From assembly GCA_021464245.1 (NCBI GenBank), contig JADCRB010000062.1:330616-394615 (forward strand): 64,000 nt of DNA, written 5' to 3'. Shown one piece after another: positions 62,456-64,000 of the stretch. The position numbers were made by a program, and so were the translations under genes. Numbering within the stretch: position 1 is the first letter of the stretch; the number at the start of each line of letters is the position of its first letter. This DNA comes from Carallia brachiata (lineage: Eukaryota > Streptophyta > Magnoliopsida > Malpighiales > Rhizophoraceae). The notes under the pieces are model-generated. The model made no database searches, was not told the origin of the DNA, and saw only the letters and a program-made list of their open reading frames with translations.

Positions 62456-64000
62456 TCTGAACGTTAAAATGTCATGACTAAAAGCTCATGGGTTTTGTTG
62501 AAGCATATTCCTTCCATGATTTTGTTGAATAAATGAGGTAGAATAATTCTTTTTTATTTATTTTGCTCACTATCTCAAAATAAATTGAATTGCAAAAACC
62601 TAAATCTATATCCTAAAATCAATTCTGTACTATTTTCATTTCTCTATTTCAAGTATTTTTTTCAATCAATTTTTTGCCTTCATAATTCTTTATTCATGTA
62701 ATTGTCAAGTTATTAGCTATAAAGATTTATTTTAGTAAACTAACAAAATTAATTTTTAATATTCTAATCGTTTTAAAAAAAATTAATAATAGTTACTTAA
62801 ACCTGCGCAACGCGCAAGTTGATTTCTAATATACACGTGGAGCTCATATACATATACTTGAGACAACATATGTATGTATATATATTGATTTATATGTAAT
62901 TATCGACTTGATTCCATAATAAGGATTATTTTAAAGATTTTAATTTTGATTTTGATTTTCATTATCAGCTATAACTATTCCAGTGGTCTATTAATCAAAA
63001 GAGTTTATTCGCAACTTAGATTATGAGTTCGAAATTTTATCAGAACATTTTATGAAATTAAATATACGTTTGAATAAGGTAGTCTTGTTGAGTACTATGA
63101 AATATTTTTTTTATAAGTTTAAGGTAGCAGTGGTAACGGTCCAATTCATTATCTGTTGCGGTTCATTACCATTTTCTACATTATTCGTTCTGATATATAA
63201 AATCTATTTTTTTAGGTCTATAGTACTATTCCTATATTTCCATTTTATTAAAAAACAATTGATTTTTAAATGATGAGTACAAAATAAACTCATACTTAAA
63301 TTACTACTCCAAGAAGTGATAACTTTTAAGTCCGGCATGATGTTTGACATGGATGAAAAGTTGGGATGACTGAATTACCAATGCAATCGTTGATGCATAC
63401 TTGAACTAATAATTTAATATTTAATAATTTATGTTTTATGCACTAAAAATTAGTAAAATTAAATTTTAATTTAAGTCTAAAATATATAATTAAAGTAGAG
63501 ATATTTTGACAAAACATCATTTTAATCTAGTAATTAGATAATAACTTTAAGTTGGGGGCTTGACGTTTTATTGCATTAGTCATTATCAAACTAAACTAAA
63601 CTAAATAGAAAATAAATATTTTTATTTTTGATTAAGAGCAATATAGGCGATTTAAGTGAATTAGAGGCCAATGATTTGATCTGATTCGCGTGAAATTTTT
63701 TTGTTTTATTTATTATTCAAGTTTAATAAAAGAATCAGATCAATTTCTTGTTTGTAAATTTAACCACTGATCCACATCAATTTTTAAAATATTCTTAAGT
63801 GAGCTGAGCATTATTATTGTTAATTATACGTTAATAATTTACATTGTTAATTATGATTATATATCAAAATTTTCTAAAAATTTTTCTAGATTAAAAAAAG
63901 AAATACTCTAAACCATCTAAAATTTAGCTTGCGTTATTATATATGTAACATCAAAGTTCCAGTTCGACAACCACGAACCATGGAAATTAGAATCAGACCA
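62456..64000. other. AT-rich intergenic to window end
   Basis: No supported gene. A short frame at 63,052-63,273 is low-complexity and hydrophobic with no family signal. Confidence 0.5.

Noticed and set aside
63052..63273. 73-codon hydrophobic frame
   Set aside because: AT-rich, Phe/Ile/Tyr-heavy, no motif or neighbouring gene structure.

Overview
This is AT-rich plant nuclear DNA, almost certainly from a dicot. It contains plant-style LTR-retrotransposon, Mutator-like and hAT-like signatures, GT-AG intron borders, and a short peptide start resembling plant DNA ligase 1. No bacterial operons, rRNA or tRNA genes were seen, and no intact conserved protein-coding gene could be supported. I do not name a species.

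Positions 1 to about 50,940 are one continuous head-to-tail array that already runs off the left edge. I count 16 units. Type A (about 2.9 kb) makes U1-U3 and U8-U11. Type B (about 3.25 kb) makes U4, U6, U12 and U14. Type C (about 3.8 kb) makes U5, U7, U13 and U15, and U16 is a diverged right-end unit (type D). The order is AAABCBCA AAABCBC D. Variants shared only by U4/U12, U5/U13, U6/U14 and U7/U15 show that an eight-unit block of about 25.75 kb was itself duplicated in tandem. The B and C lengths come from a diverged block of about 4 kb, present four times inside the A-type array, with an identical microhomology junction each time.

On the minus strand every unit carries two related, decayed gene modules. 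H1 has an exon with two Cys/His clusters (C-x2-C-x8-H-x-C, then C-x2-C-x12-H-x3-C), a 154-bp GT-AG intron and a 32-codon last exon. H2 is an older copy whose second finger has lost its ligands. All copies carry disruptions, but they differ by type: A and C units share nonsense codons that B units lack, and B units have a stop just before the splice donor where A and C have Trp. The rightmost module (near 50.3-50.7 kb) keeps a longer last exon and looks closest to the ancestral gene. B and C units also carry a 350-bp segment with a plus-strand terminal-exon remnant.

The right flank (50.94-64 kb) is ordinary repeat-rich intergenic DNA. It holds a non-autonomous LTR retrotransposon (51,655-55,654, minus orientation) whose right LTR has an internal duplication and a nested 140-bp Mutator-like MITE with a perfect 9-bp target duplication. 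It also holds an hAT-like end, a GC-rich gene-fragment region near 59.8-60.6 kb with a DNA-ligase-1-like N-terminus, two local direct duplications, and microsatellites. Many array copies differ by private 1-4 base deletions, some of which may be consensus errors, so reading-frame integrity of single copies should be treated with care.
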